A DNA stretch of 64,000 nt, from positions 930,001 to 994,000 of the forward strand of contig SNVD02002289.1 in the NCBI GenBank assembly GCA_013180625.2, in the 5' to 3' direction. The stretch's first letter is position 1; each line of letters begins with the position of its first letter. Origin of the DNA: Boswellia sacra (lineage: Eukaryota; Streptophyta; Magnoliopsida; Sapindales; Burseraceae). Of the stretch, positions 23,432 to 34,264 are shown in pieces. Made by a program: the position numbers and the translations under genes. The notes under the pieces were generated by a model, which worked only from the letters and a program-made list of their open reading frames with translations, did not search any database and was not told the origin of the DNA.

Positions 23432-23783
23432 ATTTCAATATATGAAGGTAAGTTTTCGCATAAGCTTTTCGTCAGCTCTTATTCGTCCAGACATTCTCTT
23501 CTTTCTCGACGACATTTCCGTGTTAGTTTTACTAATATTCTTCCCCGGTTTCTTCCTTAAGGTTAAGGGATTAACCTAGCGGCTTCTTAGTTTGAGAAGA
23601 GGAGCGGAATTGTTTCGTTTTCTTGAGGATCTATACTTATTCCTGGATTGGCAGGAAGCTCCTCGGCCACTATTTTTCAACTATATCATTCTGGCATGTT
23701 CAACATTGAAGAGTTATGGATGGCTTCCTAAGAGCAGATTAAAGGAGATCGACGTACCCGCCACTGTCAACCCATTCGTGTGG
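23432..23783 (+). other. Unique spacer with an unidentified 68-codon open frame
   Basis: More GC-balanced than its surroundings. An open frame at 23592-23798 starts MRRGAELFRFLEDLYLF and reads on with WQEAPRPLFFNYIIL; its last codons run into the duplicated segment. I do not recognise it. It could be an exon relic of a host gene cut by the duplication, or chance. Confidence 0.3.
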
Positions 23784-25358
23784 TCGATATTGTTTTAAAT
23801 ATATTAAAAAATGTTCATTTTCAAAAAATTATTTTCAAAAATGTAAACTAACATAACCTTAATTACCACTAAACAAAGAAAAAAAAACATTCATTATGAA
23901 ATATAAGAGAAAATATGAAATCAGCAGGGTTGATTCCTTACAAGGAAGACATAATACAAAGAACCTTTATAATTGTTGTTTAATCAATCAAACAAGTAGA
24001 ACTTGATTTTATTTTTCAAAAATTGACATAAATTATATAAATATGAGAATTAGATCAACTCCAATAAGTTCTCAACTAAACCCAACAATATAACATATGG
24101 AGCGCAACTTAAGCTCAAAAGAATAAGATTTGACCCAAGTTTCTCAATCTTATCAATTAAATCTATTTGCCAAATATTAAAATACAGAAGCGTATATTTA
24201 CACAAATGCCTCTATACACAGACAATGAAGCATTAGTGTGAATAATGAGAAATTCAAGGTATTATTGTTTCAATTTTCTGGGACTTTAGCTTTACCATGT
24301 ATTTACACCCTATGTATTATTTAATAGAAAAGTGATATTCGACTGACCTAAATGATAGAAATAGAAGGGGGTTGATCGTTTTGCTTTGACATGGTCTAAA
24401 TTTAACTTATTCTCGCACAGTGAATATTTTAACGATGTCTTTTTCTAATGTTATATAAGACTTAATCTAAAGATTTTCATTTCAATAAAAAAAGTTAAAA
24501 TATTTTTAGCTTTTATCTAAATGGTTTATATCACACTTAGTTCTCAAAAATACCCCAATGTAAATCATTTATTACTATTTATATGTGACCTCTATATAAC
24601 AATATATATTTGAATAACTACATTATAAATTATTATTTAAAGAGTAAAGAAAAAATAATTTATAATATGATAATGAAATATTTAGAATTATAAGATTATA
24701 AATATTTAAATATACATGTTTTAAAAATATTAATTTATAAATATTATTAGTATATTAAAAAACAATCGAAAATAGTGATGGCAACATGGTGAGCTAGGGG
24801 TGGGTAAACCTTCCCCATTCTCCACTCTGTTATTCCGTTTAACCCATAATTCACCCTAATTCGTTTTTTTTTTTTTTTTATGGCAAGCAGGGATGTGGAA
24901 TCTCCGTATGAGGTACACGTTCCCCAACCCCATCCTATTCCTAATATAACATGTTTTATATAATTATTAAGGCTTTAACAAAATAACATAGCATAACATT
25001 TTATTATAAAAGAATAATATAATTTTCTATTTTTTAATAATCAATATATTAAAAGTCAAATAAAAATATTAATTATAAGTTTATATTTTTAATGTGCAGT
25101 AGTTTATTATATAAAAATAAAAATAAAAATAAAAAACATATTTTCTATTTTAAATATAATGCTACGACGCAAGTAAGTATGAGATGGGGATTAGTAAATC
25201 CCATTTTATCAAAATATGAGGATTAAAATTCTATTCTAATCGTCGTTATATTTTATTTGCATTTCATTATTATATGAATGTGATTAGTCATGGGAGAGTA
25301 GAGAAAGTTGATGCTTGTCTTTGTATATGGGGTTAATTAGAAATCCATCGAAATCGAG
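23784..25358 (+). repeat. Segmental duplication, copy A, upstream part
   Basis: Collinear with 43373-45200 (start GATATTGTTTTAAAT at both; for example GGGGTTAATTAGAAATC at 25340 and 45156). Divergence is clear, with many small indels. AT-rich, no coding signal. It is continued beyond the inserted Athila element at 38473. Confidence 0.8.
25099..25337. repeat. Right arm of the 235-bp inverted repeat
   Basis: Partner of 23197-23431. The corresponding stretch in copy B (about 44640-45100) is clearly diverged, so the arms resemble each other far more than copies A and B do. Confidence 0.88.
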
Positions 25359-25991
25359 GACTAGCTGGACATTTTTGAGATATTTTAAAGGACCCTTTTT
25401 AACCATTTTTTAAATGTAACACTATTTCAATTTTATATAAATATAACCTTTTTTTATATAAAAGACATAAATATTTTTTTAAATTTATAAATGTAAAAAC
25501 TTTATAAGAATATCGTTATTTTTTATATGATCCAGTTGTACTATTAGAATGACTGAATCGTACAAAAAAGTGAAATTTGAAATTTTGTACGATTGGATAA
25601 TACAACTTGTATTACCAGGTCGTACAGGAAATGAAAACTTTATAAGGATATCATTATTTTTATACGACCTAAATGTGTTATTTGCATGATTTGGTGGCGC
25701 AAAAGTGTAAAATTTGAAATTTTATACGATCAAATTGCGTAATATTTGTTAATAATATAAAAATATCATTATTTTTTATACTATTCAATTGTGCTATTCA
25801 TACAAGAATTATCAATAATATTAAATTTATATTATTATTTTAATATTTTTATAATTTTTTAAAAATATTTAAGAATTTTTATTTAATAAAAAAGGTTAAA
25901 AATAATTATATTAAAAAAATAGGGTTAGATGTAAAAAGTGGGCGCTGAAGAGGGTATTCTTTGAAAGTTTGCCCAAAAGTTTCCTGCAATT
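25359..25991. other. AT-rich insert in copy A with diverged internal repeats
   Basis: Absent from the matching place in copy B (about 45195). It holds at least two diverged copies of a roughly 130-bp phrase (AACTTTATAAGaATATCgTTATT at 25500 and 25638, GTGaAATTTGAAATTTTgTACGAT further on). No coding signal. It ends in CAATT, the target site of the next element. Confidence 0.5.
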
Positions 25992-27416
25992 TGATGCGTT
26001 CGAAACTAGCAAGTATACTAGTCGCACAAGTAATAAAGTGATGAGTGAGATATCGTTTCCACGAGGATTGATTCTAATTAAATTTGTTATTTTTCAGCAA
26101 TAATAAACTAAATATGGGGGGTTTTGTTGAATGATTAATTAAACTGAATACGAAGGCAAATAAAGAATAACACAACACAATATTAAATGAATTGAAAATT
26201 CAATGAGAGACACTTGGTTAAGGGTTCTTTCTCTGCCACAAGATATGAATTTGTGAATTAACATAGAATTGTAATCCAATTACAGCATTGAAGTTATCAA
26301 CCGTAGATAACAACAAGCTCTGTTATCCCAATCTTTCCTTACTTTGTTGTTAAATAAAACAAGCTCTTTATTTAATCTCTATCCATTAAACAACCTAGAA
26401 CAAGCTCTCTAAGTTTAATTCAATAGAAGCATTACGATGAGAAAGATAGGTTGATCTAAGCAATAATCACACAAGTTCGGATTATTTAACCTAGGTTGTA
26501 TTTTCCAATTGCAATCTCTGATCACAATTTTGCTACTAATGATTGGAAATTCATGACAATTACGGATCAAGATTTCTAATCTAGCAATAGACAACAACAG
26601 ATTATATTCAGTTGGCCATTCCAAATACAATCAGTAAGCAATCATAAGCATTAGATATGGGAAAATACAAGCAACTTCAATTAGAGAATTGGATAACAAT
26701 TTCTTACACAATCAACTCACAAAATCCATATCAAGGGCTTTGAAATCACCCTCAACCAATTCAGATTTAGTTACACATATTCAATCAGAATAACAAATAC
26801 AATACAGAGAAATTCCAGAATTGAAAAGGAAAGAAAGAACTTAGCAAATTCTTTGAAAATCTTCTTTGTAGATGAATCTTCTTGGAATTGTAGTTCCTCC
26901 TCTTTCAAAATCTTCTTTCTCCTTCAAGAACTCCAAGGGATGAGAGAAATCCAGAAATGCAGCCTCCTCCCATGTTTTCCCCTCTTCAAGTTATGAAAAT
27001 AAAACCCTTAAATGTGTTTAAATACTCTGCTACAGTAACGTGCTACAGTGTCCCGTATTATACATGCTACAGTGATGTGTGGAATTACATTTCTACACTT
27101 CTCACACTGTTTTGATTACAACTTTCGGTACACTGAATGGATTCATAAACCGTAAATTTCTCCAAAAAGTAGACTTCGAGAGCTTTTCAACGGTATATGA
27201 TATGTCATCGGGTTCATTGTATATCAATACAATTAAATCCGAGAAGATGGTTGACTAGCAGAGGTGAAAATGAAGGGTTTTACTCCATTTTTGTGCAAGT
27301 TGCTCCAAAACTCCTACAAACATCAAAACCACACAAAAACATAAAAATACCAAGGAATATAGCAAAGAAACATGGACGAATTGATATGAAAATGATATAT
27401 AAATAGACACTTATCA
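25992..27416 (-). repeat. Family A 3' LTR
   Basis: 1425 bp, TGATGCGTTC ... ACACTTATCA as read on +. It contains three copies of TGCTACAGT within about 50 bases near 27030-27080, also present in the other LTR. Confidence 0.95.
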
Positions 27417-29387
27417 AATTCCCCCACACTTAGACTTTGCTAGTCCTCGAGCAACTACGACAATATGAAATAAAACTAAACCGAAACAGAATCAACAAAA
27501 AATTAAAACACACAAATGCTTCATCTTGCAAATAGGCCTCAAAGATTGTACTTAATTATAACCCAAGGAAAACTTCAAAATAATGCACTTGATCAAGAAT
27601 TTTATCTCAAAGATTAGTTTCGCTTCACTTCAATTCCTCAAGTGTGTGTGTGTAGAGCCATTCTCACCTAATCACTTGTAACCCGGATGAGTTTATGCAT
27701 AAAAATGAATCATATTTAATATTGAAGATGTGTGTATAAATGAACTCCATAGGCCTGCTTTTCAAGTCACTCTCCACTAATGTAGACATGCACAACACTA
27801 AGGATCAAGTAGGACTTTATTAAGCTTGTAACGTTTGGCTTGGGTGAAGGTATGATAAAGGATAATAATTTGGCTCAAATCACCCACAAACACATAAATC
27901 ATTCAAGACTATGTAGAGCTCAAGCCTATAACAAAACTTCATTTCAATTCACCAGGTTACTCCCCCAAACTTATTTAGAACACTCAAACTTTTTTTTTTT
28001 TTTTTGCAGAAAACAAAAGAAAACTACACCCCTACATTTTGTTGTTTCATTCTTTTTAAGAACACTTAAGGGTATAGATCTCTTATTCTCCTTCTTTTTT
28101 TCTTTTTTTTCTTCCTTTTTTTTTATTACACTTCCCCTCCCCCACACTTAAACAACACATTGTCCTCAATGTGTAAGTACGTGGACGATAAGTACAGATT
28201 GGTTTTTTTTTTTTTTTCTTTTTTTTTTAAACACAATAGAACTCACTTGTATTGCTCATGACACATCCCAACCTCCTCTAACTTCCCAAAACCAGAACAT
28301 AGCTCAAAATTTAATTGTGAATGATCTACATGCTCATAGGTAAGGGATAAACTGTTTGGAACAAATTCATTTGAGGTTAGGAAATCTTTTAGTGAGTTAA
28401 CAAAGAAAAAGGCTTACAAAGGCTCAAAGGGGTAACTAGGGATCAATTTCAGTCAAGGTTGGCTATTAAGGCTCAAACGGTCCAAAGATGGCCTAAATCA
28501 TTTCCCCAATGTTGCACAGTCTAGGATTTCGCCTCGAGTGACCATCAAACAAGTTCTAGAATTCATTAAAATCTGAAGAAACATTTAAATTACATAAACT
28601 TTCTCTAAGTGAACAAATAACTCAGTGATAATAGCTCAGTGCTCAATGTTGCGCAAGGAATCAAAAGCAAAAGCGAAAACCAATAAACATTTCAAGCACA
28701 CAGATCCATGCATCATTTATCATTTTCCAAGAGTTATTCTTAATTCAATCATTATCTTATCATCGACCCACAAAATGCAAGAAAAGAGGTACGTGGCGTT
28801 GTTACACCTGAGTCAAGATTGTATATTTCAACAATCCTTAGGACCAGTAGCCCGCAGACTTAAGGTTTCCAGCCTATATACCTTTATTATGAAAGAACAA
28901 AACAAGAAACAAGACACTTCAAACAACATGAAATAAACAAACTACAGATTTATTGAGAGAGAATGCGTTTCAAGAGTTAAGAAAACCCCATATTCTGCCA
29001 TTCTCAGGTTTTTCCACAATTGTTTTTTTTTAAAATCAAAACTGATAAAGATAAAAACACATAACAACTCTAAATTACGCAAAACTAAACTCACTCATAA
29101 AATAACAAAGTTCAACAAGTCAGCAAACAAAAACAAGTTAGTTAGAATGGGTCTAAAAAGTTTAGAAGTTAGCCTCCTTATTCAGCCATTATGGATTGAA
29201 GAGATCCAGAATGCGTTTCAAGAGAACTTGAACTTTTTGAGCCACCACTCTAAAAACCGAGATTAGAAAATATTACCTGGGACGAAAGAAATAACCTGAA
29301 AAAGCTCAAAAGAAACGACATGAAAAATCTCAAATAAACACACTAAAAAGAAAGCAAACAAAAACGAAGCAAACCAGCAAATAGAGA
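27417..29387 (-). other. Family A internal 3' non-coding region with polypurine tract
   Basis: Begins AATTCCCCCACACTTAGAC, the reverse-strand polypurine tract (AGTGTGGGGGAA). The rest is non-coding, with long poly-pyrimidine runs (near 27990, 28090, 28205) and a second CCCCCACACTT at 28140 followed by ACATTGTCCTCAATG, a phrase also in B1 (15775). An Athila-type 3' region is usually long and non-coding, as here. Confidence 0.75.
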
Positions 29388-30038
29388 TTACAGATGGAGG
29401 GTTAAATCCAGTTGACGCCTTTTGTTGCCTTCTCCAAACCAATTTATCCGAGCCATTGTTGGATCAGGTGAATAGACAAATTCTTGTAGTTTGTCAATTA
29501 ACTCTCCTGCAGTTGAAGCTGTAACCAGCATTTGCCTTGCTGACGGTGAGATGAAATTTTTTTCTACAGCTTGATCAAGAAAGGACAACAAACCATCAAA
29601 AAAATTATTAACATTTAACAAACCAATGGGTTTCCGATGGATGTTTAGCTGTGCCCAAGAGGTGATTTGAAATATCTCCTCTAATGTACCATAACCACCC
29701 GGCAAAGCTATAAATGCATCGGACTTAACAACCATATGTGCAATACGCTCATGCATACTAGAGACCTGTAACTCTTCCCCGATTGTGTTGCCTACGATAT
29801 CTCGTACAGCTAATGGTTTAGGGATAATGCCGAGAACTTTGCTCCCTCCTAGGGATGCAGCTGTTGACACACACCCCATTAACCCAAGACTACCCCCTCC
29901 ATAAATCAAATTAATACCCCTCGCAGCTAATGTCCTACCAAGATCAAGAGCTGCTGTGGTAAACTCTCCATCTTTACCAAATTGCGATCCGTAAAATACG
30001 CATATATTGCAGAATCGCCGAATTGATGTTTTCTCCAT
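29388..30038 (-). CDS. LOG: LONELY GUY-type cytokinin riboside 5'-monophosphate phosphoribohydrolase, intronless, inside the retrotransposon
   Basis: 216 codons, complete and uninterrupted, about the usual LOG length. LOG enzymes release free-base cytokinin from cytokinin nucleotides in one step, in cytosol and nucleus. Seen here: the Rossmann-type nucleotide-binding core with IYGGGSLGLMG (about residues 40-50), the segment MHERIAHM (about 94) and the signature PGGYGTLEE (about 113). The catalytic Arg (in MHER) and Glu (end of the signature) known for the family are present, but the Lys that usually follows the Arg is Ile, and the C-terminal tail after FVYSPD is unusual. Host LOG genes have several introns; this one has none and lies on the element's sense strand between the third ORF and the 3' LTR, so a captured cDNA is the simplest reading. 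The start at 30038 opens the conserved N-terminus (FCNICVFYGSQFGK). Expression and activity are not shown. Confidence 0.93.
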   Translation of the reverse strand: MEKTSIRRFCNICVFYGSQFGKDGEFTTAALDLGRTLAARGINLIYGGGSLGLMGCVSTAASLGGSKVLGIIPKPLAVRDIVGNTIGEELQVSSMHERIAHMVVKSDAFIALPGGYGTLEEIFQITSWAQLNIHRKPIGLLNVNNFFDGLLSFLDQAVEKNFISPSARQMLVTASTAGELIDKLQEFVYSPDPTMARINWFGEGNKRRQLDLTLHL

Positions 30039-30133
30039 TTCTACAAGTGCTCTAATCTTGTATAAGACACGTTAGATATTATGCTTTTCAATTGCAAGAC
30101 AGGTTATGGAATGACATATGAAAATATGCAGAA

Positions 30134-30146
30134 TGTATATATACAC
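30134..30146 (-). promoter_or_regulatory. TATA-like box upstream of LOG
   Basis: TGTATATATACAC (TATATATA core, palindromic) lies about 100 bases upstream of the LOG start codon on the coding strand. It could be a core promoter carried with the captured gene; no experimental or comparative support. Confidence 0.4.
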
Positions 30147-30178
30147 CCATAAAACTCTCAAATTTTGACACATGGGGA

Positions 30179-30420
30179 CATACTTTCGGTGGGGTTGCTC
30201 GATGCAGATTTATCGCCCCAAGATTTGAAAAAATGAGATATACTTTCGGCAAGGTTTGACAAAACCTACACACTTGTCTCCCACGTGAAGCATGGAAAAT
30301 GGAGATACACTTTCGGCGGGGGTTGACAAGACCGCCACACTTGTCTCCCACGTGAAGCATGAAAAGTAGAGATATACTTTCGGCGGAGGTTGACAAAACC
30401 TCCACACTCATCTCCACGTG
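30179..30420 (-). repeat. 67-bp tandem repeat with hairpin-forming segments upstream of LOG
   Basis: Three clear units (CTTTCGG at 30243, 30310 and 30377, spacing 67) plus a diverged one at 30183. Each unit holds TTGTCTCCCACGTGAAGCATG or a variant with a CACGTG box. Each also has a small inverted repeat around TTGACAA: AGGTTT/AAACCT, GGCGG/CCGCC and GGAGGTT/AACCTCC, different in sequence but paired in every unit. Confidence 0.85.
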
Positions 30421-30654
30421 TGCTTACGACATGTGGTAGTCATATGGTTTGTCAAAAAGAAAACTTGAAATTAAAACAAACAAAATCAACAAACAACAAC
30501 AACAAAAAAACAACATTGATAATCAGATCAAACGAAACAAAAAAAAATAAAATAAAATTCGACAACATCAACACACATTCAAATATACAAGTAGTTGTGA
30601 TTGTGGCTCACATCTTCCTCTGGTTTTTACGTCCAGTAACGGCTGAAACGCCTT

Positions 30655-31209
30655 CTATGAGTCGGGGATTTGCTTCCCATCCAGTTTTCTTATAAACTGG
30701 CAAACAGGTTCGTTTTTAGTCAGATTCCCTAGACTATAACACTGCAATTCATCACGAAATTGTGTCCACAGATTAAGTAATTCACGCTGAACAAGTCCAC
30801 AAGAATGAGACTCAAGAGTTAATAAAACATTATCCAGCGACTCATTACTCAAACCATTCTTAATAAATGAAAGTTTATCTTCTCTATTCCTGGACGCAAA
30901 ACCTAATGAACGACAAGTCTGGTTACAATTCCATCTAGCACATTTATAACATACTTGTAACCTTTTCGCTCTTCGCCTCTTGGCGTAGTAGCTCTTTCCT
31001 AGACCAGGCATGTATTTTGCGAGATTAATGTCCGGCTCACCGGACAATCTCACCTTGGCTTCGATATGCCATCGGATATCCGCAGGCAGATTTAAGAGCA
31101 TCAGTACCCAAAGTCTAGTCATCCGTACTTTATAAATTTTAAACACAACATTTTGAGAAAGTGAAGAAAAATATTTACGAAGGTTCGACAAAAAGATATC
31201 GGCATCCAT
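30655..31209 (-). CDS. Conserved Cys-rich third ORF of the Athila-type elements, function unknown
   Basis: 184 codons starting MDADIFLSNLRK; the open frame runs 23 codons further upstream, but the element B3 protein also starts at this Met (MDTILSNLHK), which decides the start. The middle part has a basic run (YYAKRRRAKRLQ) directly before a Cys cluster CYKCARWNCNQTC (CX2CX4CX3C), which suggests a small metal-binding, possibly nucleic-acid-binding module. No signal peptide or membrane segment, so it does not look like the envelope-like ORF reported at this place in some Athila elements. It lies just downstream of integrase. I do not recognise the family. The frame is fully open although pol of the same element is broken. 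Confidence 0.7.
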   Translation of the reverse strand: MDADIFLSNLRKYFSSLSQNVVFKIYKVRMTRLWVLMLLNLPADIRWHIEAKVRLSGEPDINLAKYMPGLGKSYYAKRRRAKRLQVCYKCARWNCNQTCRSLGFASRNREDKLSFIKNGLSNESLDNVLLTLESHSCGLVQRELLNLWTQFRDELQCYSLGNLTKNEPVCQFIRKLDGKQIPDS

Positions 31210-31529
31210 TGAAGAGAAGAAAAGGGGAGATATTACCGATAATGAGATTGAGTCTGTTCTTCTCCAAGATATGCACACTTCAAACCTTCAAGCAATGGCT
31301 TCAATTCTTGTTTCGGTGTTTCTTCAAGCTGATCAATTATAATAGCCCATGAGAGGAATCTCCTCGAAACACAAAAAGTGATCGTTACTACCTTCTTTTC
31401 TTTGTCTCTTTTTTATTTATGTTTCAAAAACATTGGGTTGCCTCCCAATAAGAGCTTGGTTTAACGTCCTCAGCCTGACGTTACTTGCCATCACCCATCA
31501 AGATAAGCTGGCTCGTAGAGAGGTACCTC
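31210..31529 (-). other. Spacer between integrase and the third ORF
   Basis: No coding signal. It contains the phrase TTGGGTTGCCTCCCAATAAG near 31435, commonly seen in this part of plant Athila-type elements. Confidence 0.55.
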
Positions 31530-33041
31530 CTAGATGTCTTGCATCACTGAATTCTCATAGTATGGCTTCAACCTGTGCCCATTCACCTTGAATACTTTGT
31601 CCGTTTTTAAGCTCTTGATTTCCACTGCACCATGAGGAAAAACATTAGTAATAACAAAAGGTCCAACCCATCGAGATCGTAATTTACCTGGAAATAACTT
31701 GAGGCGAGAATGAAATAAAAGAACTTTCTGTCCCACTTCAAAATTCTTCCTGGAGATCATTTTATCATGAAATGCCTTAGTTCTCTCCTTGTAAATTCTG
31801 GAATTCTCATAGGCATCATTTCTAAGTTCTTCCAATTCTTGCAGTTGAAGCTTCCTTTGTTCTCCAGCAGCATCCATCTCCATGTTACAAAGCTTTACTG
31901 CCCACCATGCTTTGTGTTCGAGCTCTACTGGAAGGTGACATGGCTTACAATAGACTAACCTATACGGAGACATCCCAATAGGTGTCTTGTAAGCAATTCG
32001 GTAGGCCCAAAGTGCATCATTCAATCGTAGGCTCCAATCTTTTCTACTTGGATTCACTGTCTTCTCGAGAATGGACTTGACTTCCCGATTTGAAACTTTA
32101 ACTTGACCACTAGTTTGTGGATGATAAGCAGTAGACACCTTGTGAGTGATGTTGTATTTCTTGAGCAAGGCTTCAAATGATTTGTTGCAGAAGTGTGTCC
32201 CTCTGTCACTAATCATGGCTCTTGGTGTTCCAAATCTCGCAAAAATGTTAGATTTCACAAAATCTACAACAACTTTAGAATCATTAGTTCTCGTAGCTTT
32301 TGCTTCCACCCATTTAGAAACATAATCCACAGCAAGTATAATGTAAACATTACCAAAAGATAAAGGAAAAGGACCCATGAAATCAATACTCCACACATCA
32401 AAAATCTCAACAAGTATAGGGGTTTGTGGCATTTGATTTTTGGCACTTAAATTACCTGTCCTTTGACAACGGTCACAAGCTTTGCAAAATAGATATGCAT
32501 CTTTGAACAATGATGGCCAGTAGAATCCACAATCAAGAACTTTCAGGGCTGTTCTTTTTGGTCCGAAGTGACCGCCACATGCATAAGAATGATAGAAGGT
32601 CAAAATTGAATTAAATTCAGATTCAGAAACACACCTTCTTATCACTTGATCAGAACAATGCTTCCATAAGTATGGATCATCCCATATGTAAGATTTGGCA
32701 ATGTTTTTGATCTTGTCTCTTTGAGCTCGAGTCAAGTCATGTGGTAGCTTCTTGGTAACTAAGTAATTAACAATATCTGCATACCAAGGGGCTGCTACAT
32801 GTAGAGACAGCAATTGTTCATCCGGAAAACTTTCTTGTAATGGCAGTACATCCTCGTCATGGACAATGCGACTGAGATGGTCTGCAACTAAGTTTTCACT
32901 TCCCTTCTTATCTTTGATCTCCAAGTCAAATTCCTGTAAAAGGAGTATCCACCTGATAAGCCTTGGTTTTGCATCTTTCTTTGTGAGCAAGTACCTCAAA
33001 GCTGCATGATCAGAATAAACGGTTACTTTAGTACCAATCAA
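31530..33041 (-). CDS. Family A RNase H C-terminus and integrase, open but with a changed catalytic residue
   Basis: 503 codons open. It begins within RNase H ([12 protein letters not shown], then the conserved VADHLSRI). The integrase HHCC zinc finger follows ([10 protein letters not shown] ... CKACDRCQ), then the core: first Asp in SIDFMGPF, second in ISDRGTHFC. The position exactly 35 residues further, where the family has the catalytic Glu, is Lys ([10 protein letters not shown]). The C-terminal part ends in a GPF module ([16 protein letters not shown]). The Glu-to-Lys change fits a single G-to-A transition and should abolish integration by this copy. B3 keeps Glu at this position. The methionine at 33041 is not the natural start, since this is part of the polyprotein. 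Confidence 0.9.
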   Translation of the reverse strand: MIGTKVTVYSDHAALRYLLTKKDAKPRLIRWILLLQEFDLEIKDKKGSENLVADHLSRIVHDEDVLPLQESFPDEQLLSLHVAAPWYADIVNYLVTKKLPHDLTRAQRDKIKNIAKSYIWDDPYLWKHCSDQVIRRCVSESEFNSILTFYHSYACGGHFGPKRTALKVLDCGFYWPSLFKDAYLFCKACDRCQRTGNLSAKNQMPQTPILVEIFDVWSIDFMGPFPLSFGNVYIILAVDYVSKWVEAKATRTNDSKVVVDFVKSNIFARFGTPRAMISDRGTHFCNKSFEALLKKYNITHKVSTAYHPQTSGQVKVSNREVKSILEKTVNPSRKDWSLRLNDALWAYRIAYKTPIGMSPYRLVYCKPCHLPVELEHKAWWAVKLCNMEMDAAGEQRKLQLQELEELRNDAYENSRIYKERTKAFHDKMISRKNFEVGQKVLLFHSRLKLFPGKLRSRWVGPFVITNVFPHGAVEIKSLKTDKVFKVNGHRLKPYYENSVMQDI

Positions 33042-34204
33042 ATAAGATCGAAACTTTTCTAAAGCAAAAAATAACCGCTAGCAGCTCTTTCTCAGTGGTA
33101 GAATAATTAAGTGAGCATCATTTAAAGTTCGAGATGCATAGTAAATGGCATGTGGAATTCTGCCAATTCGTTGACCCAAAACGGCACCCACAGCGTAGTC
33201 ACTTGCATCACACATGATCTCGAATGGATGATCCCAATTCGGAGATTGGATTACTGGAGCCGAAGTCAAGAGGTCCTTTAGTTTCTCGAATGCCTCTTTG
33301 CATTTCTCATCAAATTCAAAGGCCACATCATTCTGTAATAATCTGCATAGGGGCAATGCTATCTTCGAGAAATCTTTGATGAATCTACGATAAAAACCTG
33401 CATGACCAAGAAACGAACGAATATCCCGCACACTTGTGGGAGGTGGTAAGGAACATATAAGATCTATCTTGGATTTATCCACCTCTATACCCTTAGCAGA
33501 AATAACATGTCCCAAAACTATACCTTGATCTACCATAAAATGACATTTCTACCAATTCAGAACAAGGTTAGTTTCTATACATCTTTGAAGTATAAGGGTA
33601 AGGTTGTCAAGGCATTATCAAAAGAATCACCAAAAACACTAAAGTCATCCATAAATACCTCAATAATGTTCTCAACATAATCAGAGAAAATACTTACCAT
33701 ACACCTTTGGAAAGTGGCAGGGACATTGCAAAGACCAAATGGCATGTGTCGATAGGCAAATGTACCGAATGGGCAGGTGAATGTAGTTTTCTCTTGATCC
33801 TCAGGGGCAATGACAATCTGATTATATCTTGAATAGCCATCAAGAAAACAATAGTGAGAATGACCTGCTAACCTCTCCAACATATTATCAATGAATGGCA
33901 AAGGAAAGTGATCCTTGCGAGTTGCTGAATTGAGCTTCCGATAATCAATACAAACTCGCCAGCCAGTTTGGATACGAGTGGGAACTAGCTCATTATTGTC
34001 ATTCTTAACCACCGTAACACCAGATTGCTTCGGAACAACTTGGACTGGACTCACCCACTTGCTGTCCGAAATTGGATAAATCACACCCACATCTAACAAT
34101 TTCAGGATTTCTTTCTTGACACTTCCATCATTGGGGGATTCAACCTCCGCTGTGCTTCTCGAGTGGGCTTGGATCCTTCTTCTAATAAGATACGGTGCAT
34201 GCAT
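33042..34204 (-). pseudogene. Family A reverse transcriptase and RNase H N-terminus, frameshifted
   Basis: RT is recognisable from GVIYPISDSKWVSPVQVVPK through VCIDYRKLNSATRKDHFPLPFID and MPFGLCNVPATFQRCM to the catalytic VFMDDFSVFGD (about 33660). One base is missing near 33615 and the frame is lost; RT resumes at 33536 (GIVLGHVISAKGIEVDKSKIDL) after a stop near 33555. RNase H begins near 33235 (FEIMCDASDYAVGAVLGQR), and a further frame break lies at 33045-33120. The element is therefore not autonomous as assembled. Confidence 0.88.
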
Positions 34205-34264
34205 ATGGCTGGGCTAATACCTTTGATGTCAGCGATTGTCCACCCAATGGCTGTTTTGTGATCT

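Noticed and set aside
27840..28151. 103-codon frame with Phe-rich segments
   Set aside because: Produced by poly-T tracts in the retrotransposon 3' non-coding region.
30088..30417. 109-codon Cys-containing frame upstream of LOG
   Set aside because: It is the 67-bp tandem repeat read through in one frame; its periodic peptide follows from the repeat, not from a conserved protein.
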